64,000 nucleotides of DNA. It comes from Tropicibacter sp. R16_0 (GTDB lineage Bacteria > Pseudomonadota > Alphaproteobacteria > Rhodobacterales > Rhodobacteraceae). The translations under genes and the position numbers were made by a program. This document shows positions 28,255 to 37,186 of this stretch, one piece after another. A model generated the notes under the pieces. The model worked only from the letters and a program-made list of their open reading frames with translations, did no database searches and was not told where the DNA came from. Within the stretch, counting starts at the first letter, position 1. Every line of letters begins with the position of its first letter. Location of the stretch: contig NZ_JAGHRE010000007.1 of assembly GCF_017743935.1 (NCBI RefSeq), positions 124,001-188,000 of the forward strand. Direction: 5' to 3'.

Positions 28255-30111
28255 ATGAGTGTAAAACACAAATCAAGCCGTGAACTCATGGGCTGGCTCT
28301 GGCGCGGCTACCTCTACAAGCATCTGCCGCTCTTGGGCATTGCAATGGTGTTCATGCTGCTCGAAGGCAGCATGGTCGGTGTGCTCAGTTACATGATGCA
28401 GCCGATGTTCGACGACGTCTTCGTCAAGGGCAATACGGATGCGCTGAAATGGGTGAGCCTGGCGTTCCTGATCATCTTTGCGATCCGAGGCGGCGCCGGC
28501 GTGATTCAAAAGGTGCTGTTGACGCGGATCTCGCAAGAGACGGCAGCGCATCTGCGATTGGATCTGCTGAACCGATTGATCCGTCAGGACACCTCGTTTC
28601 ACCAGACCCACCCGCCCGGTTTTCTGATCCAGCGGGTGCAGATGGACGTGAGCGCCGTGAACCATGTCTGGCAGGTGATCATCACCGGCGCCGGGCGTGA
28701 TGCGGTGTCTCTGGTGGTTCTGATCGGCGTGGCCATCAACGTCGATTGGGTCTGGACTGCGGTCATGCTGATCGGCGTTCCCATTCTGCTTTTGCCGGTG
28801 GCCGCCGCGCAGCGCTATGTGCGCAAGAAGGCGGCTCAGGCGCGCGATCTGGGGGCAGAACTGTCCACGCGGTTGGACGAGATCTTTCACGGGATTGTCC
28901 CGATCAAGCTGAACAATCTGGAAAAGTACCAAGTCAACCGGTTTGACGGCCATATGAGCGGCTTTGTCCGCTCGGAGGTGCGCGCCAGTTTCGGCACCGC
29001 GTCGATCACTGGACTGGTCGATGTCATGGCCGGGGTCGGCTTTATGGGCGTGCTTTTGTACGGCGGATCCGAGATCATCTCGGGCGAAAAGACCGTGGGG
29101 GAGTTCATGAGCTTCTTCACCGCCATTGGCCTGGCCTTTGACCCGATGCGGCGACTGGCCTCGGTCAGCGGCACCTGGCAAGTGGCCGCCGCTGCCCTCG
29201 ACCGTCTCAAGGATCTGATGGACGAGCCAATCAAGCTGCTCTCGCCCGAAAAACCCGTCGCAGCCCCGTCTGGCCGTCCCGAGATCGCGCTGAAAGACGT
29301 GCAGCTGAACTATGGCGAGGCGGCGGTGCTGCGCGGGCTGACCCTGAGGGCCGAGTCTGGCAAGACCACAGCGCTTGTGGGCGCATCCGGCGCGGGCAAA
29401 TCGACGATCTTCAACCTGCTGACCCGCCTGGTCGACCCCCAAGCCGGATCGGTTCAGGTTGGTGACGTCGAGGTGCGGGATATGTCGCTCGACAAACTGC
29501 GCGATCTTTATTCGGTGGTCACGCAAGAGGCGTTGCTGTTCGACGAAACCCTGCGCGAGAACATCCTGCTGGGGCGGACGGACGTGAGCGATGCGCAGCT
29601 ACAGGAGGTGTTGGACGCGGCCCATGTGTCAGATTTCCTGCCCAAGCTGGACAACGGTCTTGATACCCTGGTTGGGCCGCGCGGATCAGCCTTGTCGGGC
29701 GGGCAGCGTCAGCGGGTTGTGATTGCCCGCGCCTTGCTGCGGGATACCCCGGTGCTGCTGCTGGACGAGGCCACCAGCGCATTGGATGCGCAATCTGAAA
29801 AAGTGGTGCAGGAGGCGCTTGATCGGCTGTCTGGGGGGCGCACGACCATCGTCATCGCGCACCGGTTGTCCACCATTCGCAACGCCGACAAGATCGTGGT
29901 GATGGAACGGGGTGAAGTCGTGGATGAGGGCACGCATGACGAGCTCTTGGCGCGTGGCGGCATCTATGCCGATTTGTACCGGTTGCAGTTCCAGGACGGC
30001 AAAACGGTGATTGACCCCGAAGGAATGGCAGCCCTGACACCCCTCGCAAAAAAGGTCGATCCACCCCAGGCTGGATGGGTTCGGCGCATATTTGATCGGC
30101 TGATGGGGTAA
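28255..30111 (+). CDS. ABC transporter, fused permease and ATPase (MsbA-like exporter)
   Basis: 618 residues from the ATG at 28255. N-terminal six-helix exporter domain (about 15-310), then the ATPase domain. Walker A is G-A-S-G-A-G-K-S-T at about 375, signature A-L-S-G-G-Q-R-Q-R near 480, Walker B V-L-L-L-D-E-A-T-S-A-L-D near 500 and the switch His in I-V-I-A-H-R-L. The Shine-Dalgarno is weak. Homodimeric exporters of this type flip lipid A, phospholipids or drugs outward. MsbA is a candidate, but the substrate cannot be proved by sequence. Repeat copy F starts 4 bases after the stop. Confidence 0.92.
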   Translation: MSVKHKSSRELMGWLWRGYLYKHLPLLGIAMVFMLLEGSMVGVLSYMMQPMFDDVFVKGNTDALKWVSLAFLIIFAIRGGAGVIQKVLLTRISQETAAHLRLDLLNRLIRQDTSFHQTHPPGFLIQRVQMDVSAVNHVWQVIITGAGRDAVSLVVLIGVAINVDWVWTAVMLIGVPILLLPVAAAQRYVRKKAAQARDLGAELSTRLDEIFHGIVPIKLNNLEKYQVNRFDGHMSGFVRSEVRASFGTASITGLVDVMAGVGFMGVLLYGGSEIISGEKTVGEFMSFFTAIGLAFDPMRRLASVSGTWQVAAAALDRLKDLMDEPIKLLSPEKPVAAPSGRPEIALKDVQLNYGEAAVLRGLTLRAESGKTTALVGASGAGKSTIFNLLTRLVDPQAGSVQVGDVEVRDMSLDKLRDLYSVVTQEALLFDETLRENILLGRTDVSDAQLQEVLDAAHVSDFLPKLDNGLDTLVGPRGSALSGGQRQRVVIARALLRDTPVLLLDEATSALDAQSEKVVQEALDRLSGGRTTIVIAHRLSTIRNADKIVVMERGEVVDEGTHDELLARGGIYADLYRLQFQDGKTVIDPEGMAALTPLAKKVDPPQAGWVRRIFDRLMG

Positions 30112-30115
30112 GACC

Positions 30116-30200
30116 GGGGGCACTCCCGCCCGTCGTCGATGCCCCTTGCGGGACACCTCCTCCCGTTGGGCCGGGCGCGCCTCGCCTTCGGCGCGGCGCG
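30116..30200 (+). repeat. Dispersed intergenic repeat, copy F (arm 1 only)
   Basis: Between the convergent ABC exporter and eda genes. Begins GGGGGCACTCCCGCCCGTCG, continues GATGCCCC and CTCCTCCCGTTGGGCC, and ends with a GCGCC/GGCGC hairpin. Its ATGCCCC..GGGACA.CTCCTCC core is nearly identical to copy A, but arm 2 is absent. Confidence 0.8.
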
Positions 30201-30248
30201 TCACCGCAGAACACTGGCCAGTTCGGTTCCGCGGCGAGCCGGAGCTTT

Positions 30249-30884
30249 CTACCGTGGCAGCGCTGCGGCGTCGCGCGCCAACTGCTCGATCCCTGACCAG
30301 TCGCCCGCCTGCACCATCGCCTTGGGGGCCACCCAGCTGCCACCGGCGCAGACCACATTCGAAAGCCCCAAATAGTCCCGCGCATTGTCGGGCGACACGC
30401 CACCTGTGGGACAGAACGACACCTGCGGCAGCGGCGCGCCAATGGCCTTGAGCGCAGGCGCCCCACCCGATGCCTCGGCGGGAAAGAACTTGAGCATGTC
30501 ATAGCCCTGTTCCAGCAGCCGCATCGCCTCGGATGCGGTAGCTGCGCCTGGCAACAGGGGTAAACCTTCGGCCTCGCAAGCCGCGATCAGAGCATCCGTC
30601 GCCCCCGGAGAGACACCGAATTGCGCGCCCGCGGATTTGGCCGCGCGCACGTCGTCAGGCGTGATCAGCGTCCCCGCCCCCACGACCCCGCCCGGAACGC
30701 GGGCCATGGCCCGAATGGCGTCCAATGCCGCAGGGGTGCGCAGCGTCACCTCCAGCGCAGGCAGACCGCCCGCGACAAGCGCCTCGGCCAGAGGCGCCGC
30801 CTGATTGGCGTCATCGACCACCAGAACCGGAACGATTGGGGCAAGCTCGCAGATCTCGCGCGTGCGGACGGATTTCGATGTCAT
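30249..30884 (-). CDS. eda: 2-dehydro-3-deoxy-6-phosphogluconate (KDPG) aldolase
   Basis: 211 residues, normal length. Class I aldolase splitting KDPG into pyruvate and glyceraldehyde 3-phosphate, the last step of the Entner-Doudoroff pathway. The Schiff-base lysine is K132 in M-L-K-F-F-P-A-E; E45 and R49 lie in A-L-E-V-T-L-R-T, and the phosphate loop is C-P-T-G-G-V. It is the last gene of zwf-edd-eda, starting 3 bases after edd. Confidence 0.96.
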   Translation of the reverse strand: MTSKSVRTREICELAPIVPVLVVDDANQAAPLAEALVAGGLPALEVTLRTPAALDAIRAMARVPGGVVGAGTLITPDDVRAAKSAGAQFGVSPGATDALIAACEAEGLPLLPGAATASEAMRLLEQGYDMLKFFPAEASGGAPALKAIGAPLPQVSFCPTGGVSPDNARDYLGLSNVVCAGGSWVAPKAMVQAGDWSGIEQLARDAAALPR

Positions 30885-30887
30885 GGG

Positions 30888-32696
30888 TCAGTTCCCGAAT
30901 ACAGTTGCGCCGGTGTCAGCGGATCCAACCGTCTGACGAAACATGGCAAAGAGGTCGCGGCCCGTACCGAAGGCATTTGCGGTCAGGTCAACGGGGTCGA
31001 TCGCGCGCTCGGTCACGCCGGGCGTCAGGATCTCCAACTGCCCGGCCACCGCGTCCACGCGCAACAGGTCCCCGTCGCGCAGCTGAGCGATCGGGCCATC
31101 GTCAAGGGCCTCTGGGCAGACGTGGATCGCAGCAGGCACCTTGCCCGACGCGCCCGACATGCGCCCATCCGTGACCAGAGCCACCTTTTGTCCGCGCCCC
31201 TGCAACACCTGCAGCACCGGTGTCAGAGAATGCAGTTCAGGCATCCCGTTGGATTTGGGTCCCTGGTAGCGAACAACGACGACCACATCGCCCGTCAACT
31301 CCCCGGCCTTGAACGCCGCTTTGACGCTCTCCTGATTCTCGAACACACGCGCGGGTGCCTCGACGATCCGATGCTCCGGAGCCACGGCCGAAAGTTTCAT
31401 CACGCCCGTTCCCAATGAGCCGCTCAACCGCGACAGTCCGCCCGTGGGTTGAAACGGGTCGGACGCGGGTCGAAGGATCTTGTCGTTCAGGCTTTGGCCT
31501 GCGCCGGTTTGCCAGACCAACTGACCATCGATCAGTTTGGGATCTTGCGTGTAATGCGCGAGCCCCTCGCCCGCGACCGTTTGCGTGTCAGGATGCAAGA
31601 GGCCTGCATCCAGAAGGGTCGAGATCGCATAGCCCAATCCGCCAGCCGCATGAAAATGGTTCACATCCGCCAAGCCGTTGGGATAGACCCGCGCGATCAG
31701 GGGAACCACCGTGGAAATGTCCGAAAAATCCTGCCAATCCAAGGCAATGCCACCGGTTCGCGCCATCGCCACCAAATGGATCAACAGGTTGGTCGAGCCA
31801 CCAGTGGCCATCAACCCCACGATGCCGTTTACGAACGCCTTTTCGTCCAAGATCTGACACACGGGTGTATAGTCATTGCCAAGCGCACTGAGTGAAAGGG
31901 CGCGCTTGGCCCCTTCGACGGTAAGCGCATCGCGCAAGTCTGTATTCGGCGGCACAAAGGACGCACCGGGCAAATGCAGCCCCATGAACTCCATCAGCAT
32001 CTGGTTGGTGTTTGCCGTTCCATAGAACGTGCAGGTCCCGGGCCCGTGATAGGCCGCCATTTCGGCCGCCATCAACGCATCGCGGTCACACTCTCCGGCC
32101 GCAAACTGCTGTCGCACCTTGGCCTTTTCGTCGTTGGCCAATCCGCTGGCCATCGGCCCCGCAGGCAGGAAAACCGCCGGGAGGTGACCAAAGCTCTGCG
32201 CCGCGATCACCAGCCCGGGAACAATCTTGTCACATACCCCAAGGAACACGGCCGCATCGAAGGTATTGTGGCTTAGGGCAACGCCCGCCGCCATGGCGAT
32301 CACATCGCGGGAGAACAACGACAGCTCCATCCCCGGCGCGCCCTGGGTGACGCCGTCGCACATCGCAGGCACCCCGCCCGCGACCTGAGCCGTGCCACCT
32401 GCCGCGCGGATGGCAGTGCGGATCAATTCCGGGTAACGCTCGAACGGCTGATGCGCCGACAACATGTCGTTGTAGCTGGTGACAATCCCCAGGTTCCCCA
32501 CGCTGCCCTCGGCCAGTCGGGTCTGGTCCATCCCCGCACCGGCATAGGCGTGCGCCTGCCCGCTGCAGCTGAGATGCCCGCGCGCTGGACCTTGGGCCGT
32601 CGCCTCGGCCATGCGCGCCAGATAGGCGGTACGCATCGGCGCGCTGCGGTCGATGATGCGGTTGGTCACATTCGCAATGGTCTGGTTCAACGTCAT
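30888..32696 (-). CDS. edd: Phosphogluconate dehydratase
   Basis: 602 residues from the ATG at 32696 with GGAG ahead, 4 bases after zwf ends. IlvD/Edd family iron-sulfur dehydratase forming KDPG from 6-phosphogluconate. Family segments seen are [34 protein letters not shown] (cluster cysteine) and M-A-T-G-G-S-T-N. Cytoplasmic. Middle gene of the Entner-Doudoroff operon. Confidence 0.96.
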   Translation of the reverse strand: MTLNQTIANVTNRIIDRSAPMRTAYLARMAEATAQGPARGHLSCSGQAHAYAGAGMDQTRLAEGSVGNLGIVTSYNDMLSAHQPFERYPELIRTAIRAAGGTAQVAGGVPAMCDGVTQGAPGMELSLFSRDVIAMAAGVALSHNTFDAAVFLGVCDKIVPGLVIAAQSFGHLPAVFLPAGPMASGLANDEKAKVRQQFAAGECDRDALMAAEMAAYHGPGTCTFYGTANTNQMLMEFMGLHLPGASFVPPNTDLRDALTVEGAKRALSLSALGNDYTPVCQILDEKAFVNGIVGLMATGGSTNLLIHLVAMARTGGIALDWQDFSDISTVVPLIARVYPNGLADVNHFHAAGGLGYAISTLLDAGLLHPDTQTVAGEGLAHYTQDPKLIDGQLVWQTGAGQSLNDKILRPASDPFQPTGGLSRLSGSLGTGVMKLSAVAPEHRIVEAPARVFENQESVKAAFKAGELTGDVVVVVRYQGPKSNGMPELHSLTPVLQVLQGRGQKVALVTDGRMSGASGKVPAAIHVCPEALDDGPIAQLRDGDLLRVDAVAGQLEILTPGVTERAIDPVDLTANAFGTGRDLFAMFRQTVGSADTGATVFGN

Positions 32697-32700
32697 CTGA

Positions 32701-34152
32701 TCACTCTCCGATCTGGCGCCAACGGCGTCCATCGCGATGCATCAGCATCAAGGCATCTTCGGGACCCGAACTGCCCGCATCATAAGGCGCCGGTCGATCG
32801 GTCCGCTCTTCCCAGGCACTGATAATCGGGTCGGCCCAGGTCCAGGCGGCTTCGACCTCGTCCCCGCGCATGAACAGGGTCTGATCGCCCCGGATCACAT
32901 CCATCACCAACCGCTCATAGGCGTCCTGAGGGCGGTTGTCGGCGCCAAGGGCTTCGGCAAAGGACATATCGAGCGAGACCTCCTTCAAACGCAGGCCGCC
33001 GGGACCCGGATCCTTGATCGTGGTACGCAACGTGATCCCCTCGTCCGGTTGCAGGCGGATCACCAGAACGTTGCCCCGCAGATGGCCGACATTGGGAAAG
33101 ATCGTATGCGGCGGGTCGCGGAACACGACGGCAATTTCGGATTCTCGCGCGCGCAGCTTCTTGCCCGTGCGCAGATAGAACGGCGTACCTGACCAGCGCC
33201 AATTGGCGACACGCACTTTCATCGCGACAAAGCTTTCGGTCCGGCTGTCGGGGTCGCCGACATGATCCAGATAACTGTCGTCGCCTGTGTCAGCGCGGTA
33301 TTGTCCGCGTGCAATATCGCCATCCGGAACCGGATCGAGCGCCTCGATCACCTTAACCTTTTCATCCCTCACCGCATTGGGTGTGAACTTCGACGGCGGC
33401 TCCATCGCGGTCAGGCACAACAGCTGTACCAGATGGTTCTGTACCATGTCCCGCATGGCGCCGGATTTGTCATAATAGGCCTCGCGCCCTTCGATACCGA
33501 TGCTCTCGGAAACCGTGACTTGCACGTGGTCTATGTGGGTAGAGTTCCACAACGGTTCGAACAACGAGTTCGCAAACCGAAGGGCCATCAGGTTCTGTAC
33601 GGTTTCCTTACCCAGGTAGTGATCGATGCGATAGATCTGATGTTCGTCAAAACAGGCGCGCAGCCCGGCATTCAGTTCTCGAGCGGATTTCAGATCGCGG
33701 CCAAAGGGTTTTTCCACCACGATCCGGCTGTCTGCCGTGGCAAGACCGCCAGAGTGCAAGCGTGACGCAATCTCAGAGAACAGAGAGGGGGCAACAGACA
33801 AATAGAACGCCCGCACCGTATCTGGCCTGAGCTTGCCTGCCAGTTCATCCCATCCTTCGGGACCAGTGGCATTGACCGCGACATAATCGATACGCTCCAG
33901 GAAGGTGTTCAACACATCGTCCTGCTCGGCCTCTTCGCCCGCCTGTTCAAGAATGGCGGCGCGCACCGTGGCACGGAATTCATCTGCGCTGATGGCGGAC
34001 CTGGCCGTACCGATGATACGCGCAGTGTCAGGCATCTGCCCCACGACAAAACGGTGGAACAGACCTGGCAGGATCTTGCGATGCGCCAAGTCGCCTGTGG
34101 CTCCAAACAGCACAAGATCGAACGGATCAACCGGGATCACACGCGAAACCAT
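32701..34152 (-). CDS. zwf: Glucose-6-phosphate 1-dehydrogenase
   Basis: 483 residues. NADP-linked oxidation of glucose 6-phosphate to 6-phosphogluconolactone. Coenzyme motif F-G-A-T-G-D-L-A-H-R-K at 16-26 and the substrate signature R-I-D-H-Y-L-G-K at 175-182 are intact. First gene of zwf-edd-eda with 3-4-base spacings, so one transcript. The lactonase gene pgl, often inserted between zwf and edd in relatives, is absent here. An 18-bp palindrome lies 48 bases upstream of the start. Confidence 0.97.
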   Translation of the reverse strand: MVSRVIPVDPFDLVLFGATGDLAHRKILPGLFHRFVVGQMPDTARIIGTARSAISADEFRATVRAAILEQAGEEAEQDDVLNTFLERIDYVAVNATGPEGWDELAGKLRPDTVRAFYLSVAPSLFSEIASRLHSGGLATADSRIVVEKPFGRDLKSARELNAGLRACFDEHQIYRIDHYLGKETVQNLMALRFANSLFEPLWNSTHIDHVQVTVSESIGIEGREAYYDKSGAMRDMVQNHLVQLLCLTAMEPPSKFTPNAVRDEKVKVIEALDPVPDGDIARGQYRADTGDDSYLDHVGDPDSRTESFVAMKVRVANWRWSGTPFYLRTGKKLRARESEIAVVFRDPPHTIFPNVGHLRGNVLVIRLQPDEGITLRTTIKDPGPGGLRLKEVSLDMSFAEALGADNRPQDAYERLVMDVIRGDQTLFMRGDEVEAAWTWADPIISAWEERTDRPAPYDAGSSGPEDALMLMHRDGRRWRQIGE

Positions 34153-34897
34153 CTATTTGTTCCTTTCCCTGCCGCGATCAGTGTCAGTGAGTTAACGGCA
34201 ATGTTAGCGATAACATTTCTCAAATCTGCTTTTGCCCCCAAGTCGGGCAAAAAGCAACCCACCTCACCCTATCACTTAAGTCTGCACGGTGCAGGATTGT
34301 CATTTTTTCAGAAGCGGGCGCCCATAGTGAGCATGAACAGGCAAGAAACCAAGCATGTCAGAAAATTCTTTTGTTTCCGACAGCTAGCTCAGGCAGTCGA
34401 ACTAAGAAATTATCCACAATTGTCTGTTCTCAAGAGGTTATGTGAAGAAATTCAACCGCATGGCTTCAGGCAGTAATACACTGTTTTTACGTTATTTTTA
34501 CCTGTATCGCCCAGAAAACAGAGTGAATGATGAACACCATTCAGTGGAGGATACTGCCCTTACGTTGTACGGCCGCCGTATCCGCAGCAACATGTGAAGT
34601 GCTTTGGGGATAGAAACTCAGCCAAGCCCTCAGAAATGTTCGAAAATTAAAAACACTTTATGCGTATTTACCTCACATGAACATCTGGTAGTTGATTATC
34701 GTCAAGTTTGTGAGCTCGAATCCATCCACATCTTAGCAAAAATTCTGTGGACAACCCTATGGATAAACCAGGTATCGAGGCGATCGGCACAATGGCTGGT
34801 CAATCAGGAGCCAAAGCCAGGCTTACCAGTTAACGAGTCACACAGAACCCGTTGAAATACTGAAGATTTCCGGAGAATACCGCTTGAATTTGAGCGC
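34153..34897. other. 745-bp AT-rich intergenic region with DnaA-box-like sites
   Basis: The longest gene-free stretch in the window. Besides the palindrome at 34200-34217 it has a perfect DnaA box TTATCCACA at 34410-34418 and, in the opposite orientation, TGTGGACAA at 34746-34754 and TATGGATAA at 34758-34766, each one mismatch from consensus. A short palindrome TACGGCCGCCGTA lies near 34570. I see no credible gene: open frames here lack ribosome-binding sites and codon bias. No replication-initiation genes are adjacent, so an origin is not claimed. Confidence 0.5.
34200..34217. promoter_or_regulatory. LacI-type operator ahead of zwf-edd-eda
   Basis: AATGTTAGCGATAACATT is an inverted repeat with perfect 7-bp arms and a central CG. 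It contains ATGTTA-N4-TAACAT, the consensus of E. coli GntR, a LacI-family repressor of gluconate and Entner-Doudoroff genes. It sits 48-65 bases before the zwf ATG, where promoter elements are expected. The cognate regulator is not in the window; a LacI-family protein such as a GntR- or PckR-like one is inferred. Confidence 0.65.
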
Positions 34898-37141
34898 TCA
34901 GCTCTGCTGCTTCAACCAATCCATGACGGCCGGTCGAACACTTTGTTCTCCGCGGTGCCGCGCATCTGAGATGATCTTGCGCAGATCATCCAGATTTGAC
35001 CGCAAAAGCAGGCTCTTGACCGGTCCAATTGAAGCAGGACGCATGGACAATGTGCGAATACCCATGGCGGCAAGGCACAGCGCTTCGATCGGACGACCGG
35101 CATCTTCACCGCAAAAGCTCAGCGGCGTGCCCGAGATGGCGCACCGTTCGACGATACGTTCGATCAAGCTCAGGAAACTGACGTTCAGCGTGTCATACCG
35201 ACGGCGCACCCGTTCGTTTTCCCGGTCTGCGGCAAAGAAGAATTGCTTCAAATCATTGCCGCCGATGGACAGGAAACCCACGTCGTCAAAAAACTTTTGC
35301 GGTGCAAATGCCAACGATGGGGTCTCAAGCATCGCCCCCACTTCCAGCGTTTCCGGCAGGACATGCCCCAGCTTCCGTTCGCGCTCGATGGTCTTGTCAA
35401 CCTCGGCGCGGGCCATGCGGTATTCTTCGGCCTGAGCCACAAAAGGGAACATGATCGTCAAAGGACGGCCATTGGCCGCGCGGATCAACGCCTGTAGCTG
35501 CATGCGCATCACGCCCGGTTTATCCAGACCAACCCGGATCGCGCGCCACCCCAGTGCGGGGTTTGGCTCGTCCGTGGGCTTCATGTAGGGCAGCACCTTG
35601 TCCGATCCGATGTCGAGCGTGCGGAACACCACGCGTTTGCCGTGCGCGGCGTCCAGAACCCGACCATACAACGACACAAGCTCAGACCGCTTAGGCATCT
35701 GATTGCGCACCAGGAACTGCAGTTCGGTGCGGAACAGCCCCACCCCTTCGGCGCCAGAGCTGTCCAGAGACGGCAGGTCGGCCATAAGCCCCGCATTCAT
35801 CACCAGCGAAAGCTCCTTGCCGTCACGGGTCACCGTCTTGCGATCGCGGATCGAGGCATAGCGTTCCTGCGCGTCCGCCTGCATCGCGATCTTGTCACGA
35901 AAGGCGGTCACAACCGTATCATCAGGGCGCAGATGAACGATCCCCTGATCGCCGTCCACCATGATGTGATCGCCGTTCAACGCCTCGGTCGTGATGCGCG
36001 CCGTATGCACCACCAGCGGGATCGCCAATGCCCGGGCCACAATGGCCGCGTGGCTTCCGACCGAGCCTTCTTCGAGCACGATACCTTTGAGAGAACGGCC
36101 ATACTCCAGCAGCTCTCCGGGTCCGATATTGCGCGCAACCAGGATCGGATCGGCGGGCAGTTCAGCGCCGGAGTTGCTCCCTTGTCCGGTCAGAATGCGC
36201 AGCAACCGATTGCTGAGGTCATCCAGATCCGCAAGGCGTTCACGCAGATAAGCGTCATTAACCTGCTCCATGCGCGCACGCGCCTGGGATTGTTCCTTTT
36301 CAACGGCAGCCTCGGCGCTCAGGCCGCGGGCGATGTCCTCTTCCATGCGGCGCATCCAGCCCTTGGAATTGGCAAACATGCGATAGGCTTCAAGGACTTG
36401 CAGCTGTTCTTTGTCGCCGGTCTGGGACATTTCGAGCATTTTATCGACGCCGACGCGCAGCTCTTCGACGGCCTCGTTCAGGCGTTCAAGCTCGCGGTGT
36501 GGATCATCGGCGATGGGGTTCGTGACCACCACGCGCGGCTCGTGCAGCCAAACATGGCCCTCGGCCGCGCCCTCTTGGCCGGTGCCCCCGCGCAACAAGA
36601 CCGATTGTTGGTGGAGCGGCGACAAGGCCGCACCTTCACCAACAAAAGCCCCCAGTTCGGTCATTTCGGCCACGACCATGGCAACCACTTCGAGGGCATA
36701 GACCTCATCAGCGGAAAACTCGCGTGCATCCCGGGATTGCACGACCAGAACGCCCAGCTTTTCGCCCAAACGTTGCACTGGAATGCCCAGGAAAGACGAG
36801 AACCGCTCTTCCCCCGTTTCCGGCATATAGCGGAAACCCTTGGCCGATGGCGCGTCGGGCGTGTTGATGACCTTGCTGTATTTGGCGACGCGACCCACCA
36901 GACCCTCGCCCATGCGCAGGCGGGTTTGGTGAACAGATTCGGGCTGCAACCCTTCGGTCGCGCAAAGCTCCAGCGTTTCGGCATCGCGGAACAGGTAGAT
37001 CGAGCAGACCTCGGTCCCCATGCTGTCCGCAATCAGATGGGTGATCTTGTCCAGACGCGCCTGGCCAGCGTCATCGCTGGCCATGGCTTCACGCAGCCGC
37101 CCAAGCAGCTTGCGGGATTCACTTTCTGTGCCGTCCGCCAT
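34898..37141 (-). CDS. ptsP: Phosphoenolpyruvate--protein phosphotransferase PtsP (nitrogen PTS enzyme I)
   Basis: 747 residues. N-terminal GAF domain (about 25-160), a helical linker, the PEP-utiliser swivelling domain with active-site H364 in G-S-V-G-S-H-A-A-I-V-A-R, and a C-terminal PEP-binding barrel with G-L-F-R-T-E and the late L-S-F-C-G-E-D-A-G-R cysteine. It passes phosphate from PEP to NPr and EIIA-Ntr and has a regulatory rather than a sugar-uptake role. It follows lysC by 45 bases, an arrangement I know as common in Rhodobacteraceae. Confidence 0.95.
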   Translation of the reverse strand: MADGTESESRKLLGRLREAMASDDAGQARLDKITHLIADSMGTEVCSIYLFRDAETLELCATEGLQPESVHQTRLRMGEGLVGRVAKYSKVINTPDAPSAKGFRYMPETGEERFSSFLGIPVQRLGEKLGVLVVQSRDAREFSADEVYALEVVAMVVAEMTELGAFVGEGAALSPLHQQSVLLRGGTGQEGAAEGHVWLHEPRVVVTNPIADDPHRELERLNEAVEELRVGVDKMLEMSQTGDKEQLQVLEAYRMFANSKGWMRRMEEDIARGLSAEAAVEKEQSQARARMEQVNDAYLRERLADLDDLSNRLLRILTGQGSNSGAELPADPILVARNIGPGELLEYGRSLKGIVLEEGSVGSHAAIVARALAIPLVVHTARITTEALNGDHIMVDGDQGIVHLRPDDTVVTAFRDKIAMQADAQERYASIRDRKTVTRDGKELSLVMNAGLMADLPSLDSSGAEGVGLFRTELQFLVRNQMPKRSELVSLYGRVLDAAHGKRVVFRTLDIGSDKVLPYMKPTDEPNPALGWRAIRVGLDKPGVMRMQLQALIRAANGRPLTIMFPFVAQAEEYRMARAEVDKTIERERKLGHVLPETLEVGAMLETPSLAFAPQKFFDDVGFLSIGGNDLKQFFFAADRENERVRRRYDTLNVSFLSLIERIVERCAISGTPLSFCGEDAGRPIEALCLAAMGIRTLSMRPASIGPVKSLLLRSNLDDLRKIISDARHRGEQSVRPAVMDWLKQQS

Positions 37142-37186
37142 CGGGCCTTTACCTTGTCTTACTCAGACCGGCCCAAAGCGTTTCGC

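Noticed and set aside
34400-34770. Replication origin
   Set aside because: DnaA-like boxes occur, but no dnaA, parAB, hemE, repC or dnaN gene is nearby; evidence is not enough to call an origin.
34604-34855. Plus-strand frame of 83 codons in the zwf-ptsP gap
   Set aside because: Non-ATG-supported start, no ribosome-binding site, no recognisable protein pattern and codon use unlike neighbours.
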